This document shows, piece after piece, positions 53,018-61,723 of a DNA stretch of 64,000 bases (the stretch's first letter is position 1; every line of letters starts with the position of its first letter). The stretch comes from Sphingobacteriales bacterium (lineage in GTDB: Bacteria; Bacteroidota; Bacteroidia; Chitinophagales; Chitinophagaceae), in assembly GCA_016192105.1 (NCBI GenBank), contig JACPUV010000023.1, positions 62,001-126,000 on the forward strand. The letters are read 5' to 3'. The notes beneath the pieces are model-generated. The model saw nothing but the letters and a program-made list of their open reading frames with translations, had not been told where the DNA came from and searched no databases. The translations under genes and the position numbers were made by a program.

Positions 53018-54265
53018 TTATTCTTTCTCGAATTCTTCTTTCAAAATCCTCCGCACATCCGCAATGGTCTCTTTTTCCAGATCGGTCCTGCGCTCCAGTT
53101 CTTCCGGTGTCAGGTTCAGTACGCTGCGGCCGGTATCACAACCCACTCTTTTCAGCTCATCAATGATCCAGGTCTCAATCTCGTCGCTGAATTCTTCCAG
53201 GTCGATATCATACTCATTTTCTTCACCCTCGTTATCCCGGTACACATCCAGTTCATAGCCGGTCAGTTCCGAAGCCAGCTTGATATTCACCCCGCGGCGG
53301 CCGATCGCCAGGGATACCTGGTCGGGCTTGAGATAGACATTCGCATGTTTGGCTTCGTTGTCCAGTTCCATACTGGTGATCTTGGCCGGTGTCAGTGAAC
53401 GCTGGATGAGGAGCTGGATATTGCTGGTCCAGTTGATCACATCGATATTTTCATTTTTCAGTTCCCGTACAATTCCATGGATCCGGCTTCCCTTCATCCC
53501 CACACAGGCACCCACCGGGTCAATGCGGTCATCATAAGATTCCACCGCCACTTTGGCCCTTTCACCGGGGTCCCGGACGATCTTCTTAATGACGATCAGG
53601 CCGTCAAAGATTTCCGGCACTTCGATCTCCAGCAACTTGGCCAGGAATTCGGGGGAAGTACGGGAAAGGATAATGACCGGGTTGTTGTTCTTCATATCCA
53701 CTTTCTTCACCACGGCCCGGATATTCTCTCCTTTTTTGAAATAATCCTGCGGGATCTGTTCGCTTTTCGGAAGGATCAGTTCATTCCCTTCTTCATCCAA
53801 CAGTAAAATCTCCTTTTTCCAGACCTGGTACACTTCAGCGCTGATGATCTCCCCGGTGCGGTCACCGTATTTTTTTGCAAGAACATTTTTCTTCAGATCA
53901 CTGATCCGGCTGGCCAGGGTTTGCTTGGCGGCCAGGATCGCACGACGGCCAAAATCCAGCAGGTCGATCTCCTCATACAACTCTTCCCCCACTTCAAAGT
54001 CGGGCTCAATTTTCACTGCATCCTTGTAAGCCACCTGCGCCAGCGCGTCCTCCACCTGCCCGTCTTCCACGATCATACGGCGGCGGATAATCTCCAGGTC
54101 ACCTTTTTCGGCGTTTACGATCACGTCGAAATTCTCATCACTGCCATATTTTTTACGCAAGAGGGTTTTAAAAACATCTTCCACCACTTTCATCATGGTC
54201 GGGCGGTCAATATTTTCCGCATCTTTAAAATCCTGGAATGCGTCGATCAGGTTAATACTTGACAT
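53018..54265 (-). CDS. nusA: Transcription termination/antitermination factor NusA
   Basis: NusA binds RNA polymerase and modulates pausing, termination and antitermination. The 415-residue protein has the N-terminal RNAP-binding domain (LIDAFQDFKDAENIDRPTMMKVVEDVFKTLLRKKYG), an S1 domain from ~130 (GDRTGEIISAEVYQVWKKEILL), and the KH pair with RIDPVGACVGMKGSRIHGIVREL and SLAIGRRGVNIKLASELTGYELDVY. It ends with an acidic stretch and a short C-terminal helix domain. The start is 27 bases after rimP. The acidic C-terminal repeats of E. coli NusA are absent, as usual outside Proteobacteria. Confidence 0.97.
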   Translation of the reverse strand: MSSINLIDAFQDFKDAENIDRPTMMKVVEDVFKTLLRKKYGSDENFDVIVNAEKGDLEIIRRRMIVEDGQVEDALAQVAYKDAVKIEPDFEVGEELYEEIDLLDFGRRAILAAKQTLASRISDLKKNVLAKKYGDRTGEIISAEVYQVWKKEILLLDEEGNELILPKSEQIPQDYFKKGENIRAVVKKVDMKNNNPVIILSRTSPEFLAKLLEIEVPEIFDGLIVIKKIVRDPGERAKVAVESYDDRIDPVGACVGMKGSRIHGIVRELKNENIDVINWTSNIQLLIQRSLTPAKITSMELDNEAKHANVYLKPDQVSLAIGRRGVNIKLASELTGYELDVYRDNEGEENEYDIDLEEFSDEIETWIIDELKRVGCDTGRSVLNLTPEELERRTDLEKETIADVRRILKEEFEKE

Positions 54266-54292
54266 AGCTCAAAATTTTGTAATCCGGTTTGA

Positions 54293-54763
54293 TTAAAATT
54301 TAATTTGAATTTTTGTAGTTTTTATTTGATCAAATGGAATCGTATGCGCTACGGTTTCCATCTTCTTTCCCTTTCCTTTCACCTCTTCCACCACAATACC
54401 GGTTTCTGTGACAAGAAGCAATTTCCCTTCTGTTTTGGTGCCATCCAGTTTCACTACATCCACAAAACGGCCCACATTTTTCAGGTACTGGCGGTGCAGT
54501 TTCAGGGGTTCATCCAGGCCCGGGGAGGAGAGTTCCAGTGAAAAATCGCCATCAGGGTACACCCCTTCTTCTTCCAGTTGCTTATACAATTTCCGGTTGT
54601 ACTGAACCAGCTTATCTACACTAATTCCATGATTACCATCAATATACACCTTAATATTGTTGGTCGGTTTGATCCTTATTTCCACTAAAAACAGTTCGGG
54701 CTCTCCGCTGATCAGGGCGGTAACCTTCTGCTCCAAAGCCTGTATTTGCAGTTCGTTGCTCAT
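54293..54763 (-). CDS. rimP: Ribosome maturation factor RimP
   Basis: RimP helps the 30S subunit mature. The 156-residue protein has the two-domain RimP (DUF150) layout: an N-terminal part with ELFLVEIRIKPTNNIKVYIDGNHGISVDKLVQYNRKLYKQLEE and the signature DFSLELSSPGLDEPLKLHRQYLKNVGRFVDV, then the Sm-like C-terminal domain. It is the first gene of rimP-nusA-infB, and its leader carries a strong hairpin (54777-54802). Confidence 0.96.
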   Translation of the reverse strand: MSNELQIQALEQKVTALISGEPELFLVEIRIKPTNNIKVYIDGNHGISVDKLVQYNRKLYKQLEEEGVYPDGDFSLELSSPGLDEPLKLHRQYLKNVGRFVDVVKLDGTKTEGKLLLVTETGIVVEEVKGKGKKMETVAHTIPFDQIKTTKIQIKF

Positions 54764-54776
54764 TGGGTATAAAAGA

Positions 54777-54802
54777 AGAAGGGAACGGCCTCGTTCCCTT
54801 CT
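54777..54802 (-). promoter_or_regulatory. Hairpin leader of the rimP-nusA-infB operon
   Basis: AGAAGGGAACG (54777-54787) and CGTTCCCTTCT (54792-54802) form a perfect 11-base stem with a 4-base loop. It lies in the predicted ~50-base leader of rimP, ending 13 bases before the ATG. On the minus strand it is followed by TCTTTTAT, like a weak terminator tail. No gene ends here, because the neighbours are divergent. An attenuator or translation-control role is inferred. Confidence 0.7.
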
Positions 54803-54819
54803 ATCGTCTTTTTCCAGTG

Positions 54820-54852
54820 CAAATGTACGGGAAAAATGCAGTTCGCGCCAAA
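54820..54852 (-). promoter_or_regulatory. Promoter of rimP-nusA-infB
   Basis: On the minus strand TTTG (54852-54849) and TACATTTG (54827-54820) are separated by exactly 21 bases, the same layout as the metF promoter. The transcript would start near 54813, just before the hairpin. Confidence 0.75.
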
Positions 54853-54944
54853 TTGTATTCCGGGTAACCCGAAGGTTAATAATTCGGTAAACCGGCCTGA
54901 AAAGCCGGTAACCGGAAAAAGACCCTTCCTACCTTTACAGTCCG

Positions 54945-55178
54945 ATGAAATACATTTTATGGGCGATTGGAATTTATATCCTTTACCAGTTCATCTTTAA
55001 ACTGGTGATACCGGTCTATATCGCCAGCCGGAAAATTAAAAAAGGATTCCGTGAAATGCAGAGCCGTATGCAGGAGCAAATGCAGCAGCAACAGGGATTT
55101 ACTCCCCCTCCCCAAACAGATCCGGCGGATCCCAAACACAAGGCAGGGGATTATATTGAGTTTGAGGAAGTACAATAA
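54945..55178 (+). CDS. DUF4834 family small membrane protein
   Basis: A 77-residue protein with one N-terminal membrane helix (YILWAIGIYILYQFIFKLVIPVYIA), then a basic amphipathic helix (SRKIKKGFREMQSRMQEQMQQQQ) and a Pro-rich tail ending AGDYIEFEEV. This matches DUF4834, a small Bacteroidota-only family of unknown role. It is divergent from rimP and converges with bglX. TACCTTTA, a one-mismatch -7 element, lies shortly upstream. Confidence 0.85.
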   Translation: MKYILWAIGIYILYQFIFKLVIPVYIASRKIKKGFREMQSRMQEQMQQQQGFTPPPQTDPADPKHKAGDYIEFEEVQ

Positions 55179-55222
55179 TCCTGCTTCAACACAGCAGCCT
55201 GGGCATACGTACCGGAGCAGGG

Positions 55223-57454
55223 CTACCGAATCAGTTCAAACCCCGCTTCCTTTACCTGGCTTGAGCTGGTCCCGATAAAGACTTTAAAGTCCCCCGGTTC
55301 AAAAATATAGTTCAGCCGGTCATTGTAAAAGCGGAGATCATTCGCGGAGATCGTAAAGCTGATTTCCCTGCTTTCGCCCCCCTTGATAAACACCTGCTGA
55401 AACCCTTTTAACTCCTTCACCGGCCGCACCACGGAACCCGTCAGGTCACGGATATATAACTGCACGGTTTCGGTGCCACCGGTATTGCCCTTATTGGTTA
55501 CCGTTACTGCTGCGGTGATCGTTTGCCCCGGTTTGAATGTCCTGGCGCTGAGCCGGATATCACTGTACTCAAAATCCGCATAGCTCAGCCCGTGACCAAA
55601 CGGGTATTTCGGGTAAATTGAAAGATCGGTATAGGCCGAGCGGTAAAATTTATCGCTGTCATGCTGCGCCGGGCGGCCGGTATTGTAATGATTGTAATAA
55701 ATGGGAATTTGTCCCTCGGTTATGGGAAAACTCATGGGCAGTTTGCCGGAAGGATTATAATCGCCGAATAACACATCGGCAATGGCATTTCCTGCTTCCG
55801 TACCCAGCCACCAGGAATACAGGATAGCGGGTGCATGATCGGCAGTCCAGTTAAAAACAAGCGGGCGGCCCGCGCTGATCAGTACAGCCACCGGCTTTCC
55901 TGTTGCCACCACGGCTTTGATCAGTTCTTCCTGCACACCGGGCAGTTGCAGGGAGCTCCGGCTCTTGGCTTCGCCGCTCATATTGGGACCTTCCCCGACA
56001 GAAAGGATCACAAAATCAGCGTTCTTCGCCGCTTCAACAGCTTCCGCGAAACCGGCCCTGGAACTGTCCATGAAATCACAGCCTTTGGCATAGAGCAACC
56101 GGGTCTCAGCTGACACTTTTTTACTGACCCCCTGCCAGAGCGAAACCATCCGGAGGGAATCATCGGGCCATTCATAACTCCAGAAACCCCGGTTATCGCC
56201 CTGGGCTTTAACAAAGGGACCGATCAATGCGATCGTACCGGTTTGCTTACAGACCGGCAGGGTATGATTGTCATTCTTCAGCAGTACAATGCTCTTCTTC
56301 GCAATATCCCGGGAAACGGCCAGGTGTTCCGCATTATTCCATTGCGCCTTTTCCCTGTCTTCACTGGAGAACTTATAGGGATCGGCAAACAATCCCATTT
56401 CAAATTTCTTGCGCAGGATCCTTCTCACCGCATCATCAATCACACTCATTTTTACTTTGCCTTCTTTTACCAGCCTGGCCAGGTGTTGAATATAACTCCG
56501 GCTCTCCATATCCATATCGCTTCCGGCATTCGCTGCCTGTAAAGCCGCTTCATAATTATTTTTTGAATACCCGTGGTTGATCATCTCGCCGATACTGCCC
56601 CAGTCGCTCACCACAAAGCCGCTGAATTTCCACTGGCCTTTTAAAATATCCCGTTGTAAATATTTATTTCCCGTAGCCGGAATACCGTTAAGGTCATTAA
56701 ATGAATTCATAAACGTGGCAGCCCCGGCTTCTGCGGCCGCTTTAAAAGGCGGCAGGTAGGTTTCGTACAGCTGGCGAAGACTCATGTCCACACTGTTGTA
56801 ATCACGGCCACCCACAGCCGCACCATAAGCCGCAAAGTGTTTGGCGCAGGCCATCAGTGCGGAAGTATCCCCGAATCCTTTCCCCTGGAAACCTTTCACT
56901 CTCGCTTTCGCGATCAGTGAACCGAGATAGGGATCTTCCCCTGCTCCTTCCATCACCCTGCCCCAGCGGGGATCACGGGCAATATCCACCATGGGAGCAA
57001 AGGTCCAGTGGATACCGGAGGCACTGGCTTCCGTGGCTGCCACCCTGGCGCTGGCTTCCATGGCAGCAAGGTCCCAGCTGGCTGCTTCTCCCAGCGGAAT
57101 AGGAAAGATGGTGCGGTAACCATGTATGATATCCTGCCCGAAGAGCAGGGGGATTTTTAACCTGGATTGCAGGGCCACTTCCTGCAACTCCCTTGTTCTT
57201 TTTACCCCGGTTACATTCAGCATGGAACCCACTTTCCCTTCTTTGATCTGTGAAAGCAGGTTGCCATCATTGGTCAGGGGACCGGTAGCGGCCCAGGGGC
57301 CGTTGTACTGATTCATCTGCCCGATCTTTTCATCGAGGGTCATCAGTTTAAGAAGTGAGTCAACCGATTTCCGGATCTTTTTTTCTGCAGGACTTTGAGA
57401 ATAAGCAGCGCCTGTTATGAACAACAGGCAGGCGATGGCAGCAATTCTTTTCAT
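55223..57454 (-). CDS. bglX: GH3 beta-glucosidase, periplasmic
   Basis: A 743-residue exported GH3 enzyme (signal peptide ending AAYSQ) that splits non-reducing beta-glucosyl units from oligosaccharides by retention. The N-terminal barrel has IPLLFGQDIIHGYRTIFPIPLGEAASWD, GRVMEGAGEDPYLGS, CAKHFAAYGAAVGGRDYN and the nucleophile Asp284 in FVVSDWGSIGEM. The second domain holds SIVLLKNDNHTLPV and the likely acid/base Glu in GPNMSGEAKSRSSL. A fibronectin-III-like domain (RPVKELKGFQQVFIKGGESREISFTI) closes it. This is the BglX layout. It is the last gene of the beta-glucan locus and would turn GH16 products into glucose. Confidence 0.95.
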   Translation of the reverse strand: MKRIAAIACLLFITGAAYSQSPAEKKIRKSVDSLLKLMTLDEKIGQMNQYNGPWAATGPLTNDGNLLSQIKEGKVGSMLNVTGVKRTRELQEVALQSRLKIPLLFGQDIIHGYRTIFPIPLGEAASWDLAAMEASARVAATEASASGIHWTFAPMVDIARDPRWGRVMEGAGEDPYLGSLIAKARVKGFQGKGFGDTSALMACAKHFAAYGAAVGGRDYNSVDMSLRQLYETYLPPFKAAAEAGAATFMNSFNDLNGIPATGNKYLQRDILKGQWKFSGFVVSDWGSIGEMINHGYSKNNYEAALQAANAGSDMDMESRSYIQHLARLVKEGKVKMSVIDDAVRRILRKKFEMGLFADPYKFSSEDREKAQWNNAEHLAVSRDIAKKSIVLLKNDNHTLPVCKQTGTIALIGPFVKAQGDNRGFWSYEWPDDSLRMVSLWQGVSKKVSAETRLLYAKGCDFMDSSRAGFAEAVEAAKNADFVILSVGEGPNMSGEAKSRSSLQLPGVQEELIKAVVATGKPVAVLISAGRPLVFNWTADHAPAILYSWWLGTEAGNAIADVLFGDYNPSGKLPMSFPITEGQIPIYYNHYNTGRPAQHDSDKFYRSAYTDLSIYPKYPFGHGLSYADFEYSDIRLSARTFKPGQTITAAVTVTNKGNTGGTETVQLYIRDLTGSVVRPVKELKGFQQVFIKGGESREISFTISANDLRFYNDRLNYIFEPGDFKVFIGTSSSQVKEAGFELIR

Positions 57455-57539
57455 AATGAATGTTTAGGCGAATAAATATAAAGTACTATGAATTGGGCAG
57501 GACCCAGGTCATCCGCAAACTGCCCGGCAGAGCAGTTCA

Positions 57540-58358
57540 TCACTGGTACACCCGCACCCAATCCACGATCATTTGCCGGGGAAATATTTGCTCATCTACC
57601 CCGAATTTTCCTCCCCACTTACCCCCCACAGCAATATTGAGCAGCAGGTGAAATTCCTTATCGAAAGGCCAGGCAGCAAAGCCGGTCTTGTCGTTTTTAA
57701 AATAATTGTATAGCTGTCCGTCCACCAGGAAAGAAATGGATTCCGGTGTCCACTCGATGGAGTAAATATGAAACAGGGAAGAGTAGTCCGGGCGACTGAT
57801 GCCTTTTGTTTTTTGTGTGCCGAGCATCCCATTGTAGGATTGGGTGTGCACCGTGCCAAATACGGAGTCCGGCCAGTACCCGACATTCTCCATGATATCG
57901 ATTTCCCCGCTCAAGGGCCAGCCGCCGTATTCCCAATGGGTGGGCAGCATCCAGATCGCGGGCCAGAGTCCCCTGCCGGCAGACAGTTTGGCCCTGATCT
58001 CCATCCGTCCGTATTGCCAGTCACCCTTATTTCGGGAAGCCAGCCTGGCCGAAGTATAGGCTGCCCCCTGGTAATCTTCCCGGCGGGCTTCAATGATCAG
58101 GCATCCATCCTGCACCCGGGCATTGTCTGTCCTGTCCCAGGTATAGTACTGCAGTTCATTATTTCCCCATCCGCAGTTTTGGGGACAGCCGGTCCCTTTA
58201 TCATAATTCCATTTCAGGCTGTCGGGCAGTCCCACGTAATTAAATTCATCCGACCAGACCAGTTTACTGAAAACAGATTGTGCTTCACTTCCCTTCCGGG
58301 CAAAAAGAAAACACAGGAGGATACCGGTAGCCAGTATCCGCTTATTGCTGAGCCACAT
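57540..58358 (-). CDS. Exported GH16 endo-beta-glucanase
   Basis: A 272-residue exported GH16 enzyme. The catalytic motif is GEIDIMEN with nucleophile Glu152, Asp154 and acid/base Glu157. LVWSDEFNYVGLPDSLKWNYDKGTGCPQNCGWGNNELQYYT at the N-terminus and IEWTPESISFLVDGQLYNYF are typical of laminarinase-type GH16, which cuts beta-1,3 or mixed beta-1,3/1,4-glucan. The ATG at 58358 gives the signal peptide ILATGILLCFLFARKGSEA; the longer frame adds 25 odd residues. A terminator-like hairpin lies between it and the upstream GH16 gene. Confidence 0.93.
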   Translation of the reverse strand: MWLSNKRILATGILLCFLFARKGSEAQSVFSKLVWSDEFNYVGLPDSLKWNYDKGTGCPQNCGWGNNELQYYTWDRTDNARVQDGCLIIEARREDYQGAAYTSARLASRNKGDWQYGRMEIRAKLSAGRGLWPAIWMLPTHWEYGGWPLSGEIDIMENVGYWPDSVFGTVHTQSYNGMLGTQKTKGISRPDYSSLFHIYSIEWTPESISFLVDGQLYNYFKNDKTGFAAWPFDKEFHLLLNIAVGGKWGGKFGVDEQIFPRQMIVDWVRVYQ

Positions 58359-58384
58359 AATCACTGCTTTGACGTTCCTTAATA

Positions 58385-58437
58385 AAAAAAATAAAAGTGG
58401 AGGTATTATCTTAAAAAAGAAGATACGTTCCACTTTT
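58385..58437 (-). terminator. Intercistronic hairpin with T-tract between the GH16 genes
   Basis: AAAAGTGGA and TCCACTTTT (plus 58393-58401 and 58429-58437) form a perfect 9-base stem with more imperfect pairing inside. On the minus strand it is followed by a T-rich tract (58392-58382). It lies 34 bases after the first GH16 stop and about 30 before the next start, so it probably lowers read-through to the second GH16 and bglX. Confidence 0.6.
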
Positions 58438-58471
58438 TTAGACTGCTTATGCTTATTGCTTTTTTGAAGCC

Positions 58472-59494
58472 TTATTGATAAACTCGTATATAATCAATCT
58501 CCATAGCGGCACTGGAGAATCCGGGATCTACGGCCCCGCCAAAACTGCCTCCCATCGCCACATTCAGGATCACAAAGAAATTTTGGTTGAACGGCAGGCT
58601 GCCCGTATTCCCAAAAGAATAAAAAACAACATCATCCACAAAAAATTTGATGGAAGAAACGGTCCATTCCACCGCATACCTGTGAAACTCCGTAGTAACA
58701 TTCGGAACGGCGACAGTAGCGCCATCTCCATTCCCTCCCGAATGCCCCGGGTGATGCAGGGTTCCAAAGATCGTATTGAGCTGATTGCCCCTGTGTTCCA
58801 TGATATCGATCTCGCCACAGGCCGGCCAGCCCACTGTACCGATATTATTGCCCAGCATCCAGATCGCAGGCCAGGTACCCGCGCCGGCAGGCAACTTGGC
58901 CCGCGCTTCAATCTTCCCGTACTTAAATGAAAATTTATCCCTCGACAGGAGCCGGGCGGAAGTATAGGGACTCCCGCTGAAATTCTCTGCCTTCGCAATT
59001 ATTTTAAGGGTACCATTCGATACCACGGCATTATCGGTTCTGTTAGTATAATACTGCAGCTCCCCGTTTCCCCATCCGCCGGCACCGAGGTCATATCCCC
59101 ATTTGGCCGGATCCGGCGCGCCGGGTGTGTCAAATTCATCGGACCAGACCAGGGTCTGGATTACGTTTACGGAAAGCGTGATTGATTTGGAAATGGAATG
59201 TCCTGTTCCGCTCTTGGCCGCAACCGTAATGGTATAGGTGCCCGAAGCCGTGTATTTGTACGAAAGTGTTCCGGTTGAAGATAATTGGTTTACTCCATTC
59301 CCCAGGTCAAAGGTATAAAGTACGGTATGCGTGGCAGACGCGGTAAAGGTCACATTGCCGCTATTGTCCGGGTTGACAACCGCATTGACGACCAGGTTCT
59401 CCGGGATGATATCCGTAGTTCCGTTCTCTTTATTCTTATTACAGGATGTTACGGTAACAAGGAGCAATAAAACCGGGAACAAAATTGGTTTCAT
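58472..59494 (-). CDS. GH16 glucanase lipoprotein with PKD domain
   Basis: A 340-residue lipoprotein (MKPILFPVLLLLVTVTSCNKNKE) with a PKD-like domain at ~30-110 (NVTFTASATHTVLYTFDLGNGV to YKYTASGTYTITVAAKS). A GH16 catalytic domain follows from ~115: TLVWSDEFDTPGAPDPAKWGYDLGAGGWGNGELQYYT and GEIDIMEHRG with Glu228 and Glu233. The PKD module and lipid anchor suggest a surface enzyme that makes the first cuts in beta-glucan for SusCD uptake. The ATG at 59494 is chosen; the ATG at 59500 adds two residues. It follows a lipoprotein gene after a gap with a strong hairpin. Confidence 0.93.
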   Translation of the reverse strand: MKPILFPVLLLLVTVTSCNKNKENGTTDIIPENLVVNAVVNPDNSGNVTFTASATHTVLYTFDLGNGVNQLSSTGTLSYKYTASGTYTITVAAKSGTGHSISKSITLSVNVIQTLVWSDEFDTPGAPDPAKWGYDLGAGGWGNGELQYYTNRTDNAVVSNGTLKIIAKAENFSGSPYTSARLLSRDKFSFKYGKIEARAKLPAGAGTWPAIWMLGNNIGTVGWPACGEIDIMEHRGNQLNTIFGTLHHPGHSGGNGDGATVAVPNVTTEFHRYAVEWTVSSIKFFVDDVVFYSFGNTGSLPFNQNFFVILNVAMGGSFGGAVDPGFSSAAMEIDYIRVYQ

Positions 59495-59547
59495 ATACAA
59501 GAGGTAAACTGAAATAATAAAATAACATCCACCCGTTTTACAGGGTG

Positions 59548-59584
59548 TACAGATAAAAGGGAACCAGGTTTCCTTTTATCTGTA
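59548..59584 (-). promoter_or_regulatory. Long intercistronic hairpin in the beta-glucan operon
   Basis: TACAGATAAAAGG (59548-59560) and CCTTTTATCTGTA (59572-59584) form a perfect 13-base stem, which extends inward by about four more pairs (one G-U) to a 3-base loop. It lies 25 bases after the upstream lipoprotein stop and 53 before the GH16 start. No T-run follows on the minus strand, so mRNA stabilisation or processing fits better than termination. Confidence 0.75.
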
Positions 59585-59609
59585 TTTCCTGCATTTCATC
59601 CACCCATTA

Positions 59610-60545
59610 TTACATGGGCTTTAATTTCAGGTACCAGGCGTTTCCTGTCTCTGTCCCTCTTGCTCTTAAGTATAAATAAGTGGGTGTGATCACCATGATT
59701 TCATATTCCTTTTGCAAAGAACCGTACCCGATAAACTGTGCATTACTGGTCAGCTCAATCGCCGTTTTTGTTGAAGGCGCGTTGGCAGCAATACCAGAAC
59801 TGGAAGGAACAAAATTAAAAGCGGTAGCAGGGCTTCCGCCATAGGAATAACAGGCTTCAGCTCCGGAACCGGGAATACCCGGTAAAGTGGTCAGCCCGCC
59901 GGTCTTGGTAAAAGCGCCATCCGGTGTCGTTACTGTTAAAGTAAAACTGGTGGCTCCTGTTTTAGTAAAAGCAAACCTGGCTGTATAGAAACAATTACAG
60001 CAGGCTACTTTCTCGTTGGGAGCGGCCGCCCACCATTCGGGTGTAACAGAGGTGGTGCTCCAGGGACCTACACCAAAATGGCCGGCCACATCTTTGTCAA
60101 CATACCATGTTTTGGTCCCGCCACCGGTAAGATTCGCTACGATCGTAGGATCCGGAACGAAATTACTCTGAACGGTCACGTCTTTTGTTGCAGTAGAAGA
60201 TGTACCACCCTTACCATAAACAACCACGGTTACCCGGTAGGTATTCAGGCCCAGTTTGGTATATTTTTTTAAACCCCTGCCGCTGGCCAGGAAATCCAGG
60301 TTGATCCCGTCGGCTGCATCATAGTCAATCTTATAAGACAGACCGTTGCTGGCGGTAATGACAAAGTTTACATCACCGGATCCGTCCCCGTTGGGGTGAG
60401 TGCCATCTTGCCCGACCAATTGTGCGTCAATAACAATATTGGAAGGAGCCGTCAGGTCCCCCATCGAGTAATCCGCCTGCTTGCAACTGATAACCACAGT
60501 CAGTATCAGTAGAACAGCCGCTGCTATTTTAAATAATGCTTTCAT
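59610..60545 (-). CDS. Putative surface glycan-binding lipoprotein
   Basis: A 311-residue lipoprotein (MKALFKIAAAVLLILTVVISCKQADYS, lipid on Cys21). The first ~130 residues resemble a PKD-type beta domain (SYKIDYDAADGINLD to NTYRVTVVVYGKGG). The C-terminal part has KTWYVDKDVAGHFGVGPW, a Cys pair in VACCNCFYT, and a closing YEIMVITPTYLYLRARGTETGNAWYLKLKPM, which looks like a beta-sandwich or lipocalin-like domain. It sits in the SusC-SusD-lipoprotein order of glycan loci, where such proteins bind polysaccharide at the surface (SusE/F-like role). No catalytic motif is seen. It follows the next lipoprotein by 14 bases. Confidence 0.8.
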   Translation of the reverse strand: MKALFKIAAAVLLILTVVISCKQADYSMGDLTAPSNIVIDAQLVGQDGTHPNGDGSGDVNFVITASNGLSYKIDYDAADGINLDFLASGRGLKKYTKLGLNTYRVTVVVYGKGGTSSTATKDVTVQSNFVPDPTIVANLTGGGTKTWYVDKDVAGHFGVGPWSTTSVTPEWWAAAPNEKVACCNCFYTARFAFTKTGATSFTLTVTTPDGAFTKTGGLTTLPGIPGSGAEACYSYGGSPATAFNFVPSSSGIAANAPSTKTAIELTSNAQFIGYGSLQKEYEIMVITPTYLYLRARGTETGNAWYLKLKPM

Positions 60546-60559
60546 ATTAATCTGTTTTT

Positions 60560-61699
60560 TTAATTAGTTAATCTGATGTTATCGACGTAGAAAATGGAAC
60601 CCTGTCCACCCTCACCGGGGGCATTGCCGCTATAACCGTCATTAAACCGGAATACGATCTGGCCAAACTTCGCATTCGCCGGTAAAGCAGGCAGTGTGCT
60701 GAAATCAAATACCAGTTCTTCCCAGGCTCCGGAAGTGGTGAACGGCACTTTTAGCACCCCTACCCCGTTGCCCGGTGTTCCGGTATAAGCAGCTTCCAGT
60801 TCCAGGTTCAGTTTTTTACCAATAAGTGTGGGATCCGGGTTATACACCAGGATTTTCACTTTTTTATTTACAGACAAATCAACCAATTGATTTAACGGGC
60901 TATAAGTCCCGCTCCAGTTTTCCCATCCGCGAACATATTTACCCACGGTGGCTGATGTATTCAAACCGGTGGCATCCGGGTTGGCCACTTTTGTAAACTG
61001 CTGACCGCCTCCGAATGTACCAAAGAAATAATTTACAGCCGCATCTTCAAAAGTGATGGGTAAAGCAAAAGAGAAGGGGTTAATGGTTTTGGCCGTTATC
61101 ACTTCTGCGGTTGCGGCCCCGGTATAAGTGGCATTACCGCTTTTGGCAACCACTTTTACATTATAGGCGCCAGACGCAGCGTACACATGATAAACCGTTG
61201 CATTTTTTGCCAGCGGGGTACCTACTTCATTCGGCACATCGCCCCAGTAAACCAGGAAAGAAGCTGTATAAAGAGCGGTAGCTTTTACCGACAGGCTGTT
61301 GGCATTGCTGCCAATGGTCGGCACCAGGTTTTCCGGCGCCCGGTAGGTTACCGTGATCGGGTAGGCGTTGGTTGTTTGTTTGCCGGCCAGATCAGTGGAT
61401 ACGATCGTTACGGAAAAACTGCCTTCGGGATAAACGTGTGAGGCGTTATTTCCGGGTAATACTGTTGCTTTGGCGCCATCGTGGCCAAAGTCAACAGAAA
61501 AAGAAGTAACCCCCTCACCCAGGGGCGTAACGGTTACCACGCCTGAATTATCGTTACTGATATCAATGATTTTGGAAAGATTGCCGGAGCTAACGGTACT
61601 TAAGAAAGAGGTATCTCCATCAATACCGGCCTTTTTTGCACATCCGGTGGCTATAAAAAGGAGCGCTGCAATCCCCCATACTATTTTTACTTGTTTCAT
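60560..61699 (-). CDS. Surface lipoprotein with PKD repeats and CBM-like domain
   Basis: A 379-residue lipoprotein (MKQVKIVWGIAALLFIATGCAKKAG, Cys20). Two PKD-like domains (FSVDFGHDGAKATVLPGNNASHVYPEGSFSVTIVSTD and FLVYWGDVPNEVGTPL to YHVYAASGAYNVKVVAKSG) lead to a ~180-residue C-terminal beta-sandwich (LPITFEDAAVNYFFGTFGGG to IFYVDNIRLTN) typical of CBM4/9/11-like carbohydrate modules. It is placed after SusD (24 bases) and is very probably a surface beta-glucan-binding protein. The ATG at 61699 is used; the frame also offers a TTG at 61708. Confidence 0.82.
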   Translation of the reverse strand: MKQVKIVWGIAALLFIATGCAKKAGIDGDTSFLSTVSSGNLSKIIDISNDNSGVVTVTPLGEGVTSFSVDFGHDGAKATVLPGNNASHVYPEGSFSVTIVSTDLAGKQTTNAYPITVTYRAPENLVPTIGSNANSLSVKATALYTASFLVYWGDVPNEVGTPLAKNATVYHVYAASGAYNVKVVAKSGNATYTGAATAEVITAKTINPFSFALPITFEDAAVNYFFGTFGGGQQFTKVANPDATGLNTSATVGKYVRGWENWSGTYSPLNQLVDLSVNKKVKILVYNPDPTLIGKKLNLELEAAYTGTPGNGVGVLKVPFTTSGAWEELVFDFSTLPALPANAKFGQIVFRFNDGYSGNAPGEGGQGSIFYVDNIRLTN

Positions 61700-61723
61700 T
61701 ATGGACAATTTAAAGTTTTATTA

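Noticed and set aside
57495..57525. GGGCAG...CTGCCC inverted repeat between bglX and the GH16 gene
   Set aside because: Six-base stem with a 19-base loop and no T-run; not clearly above chance in GC-rich sequence.
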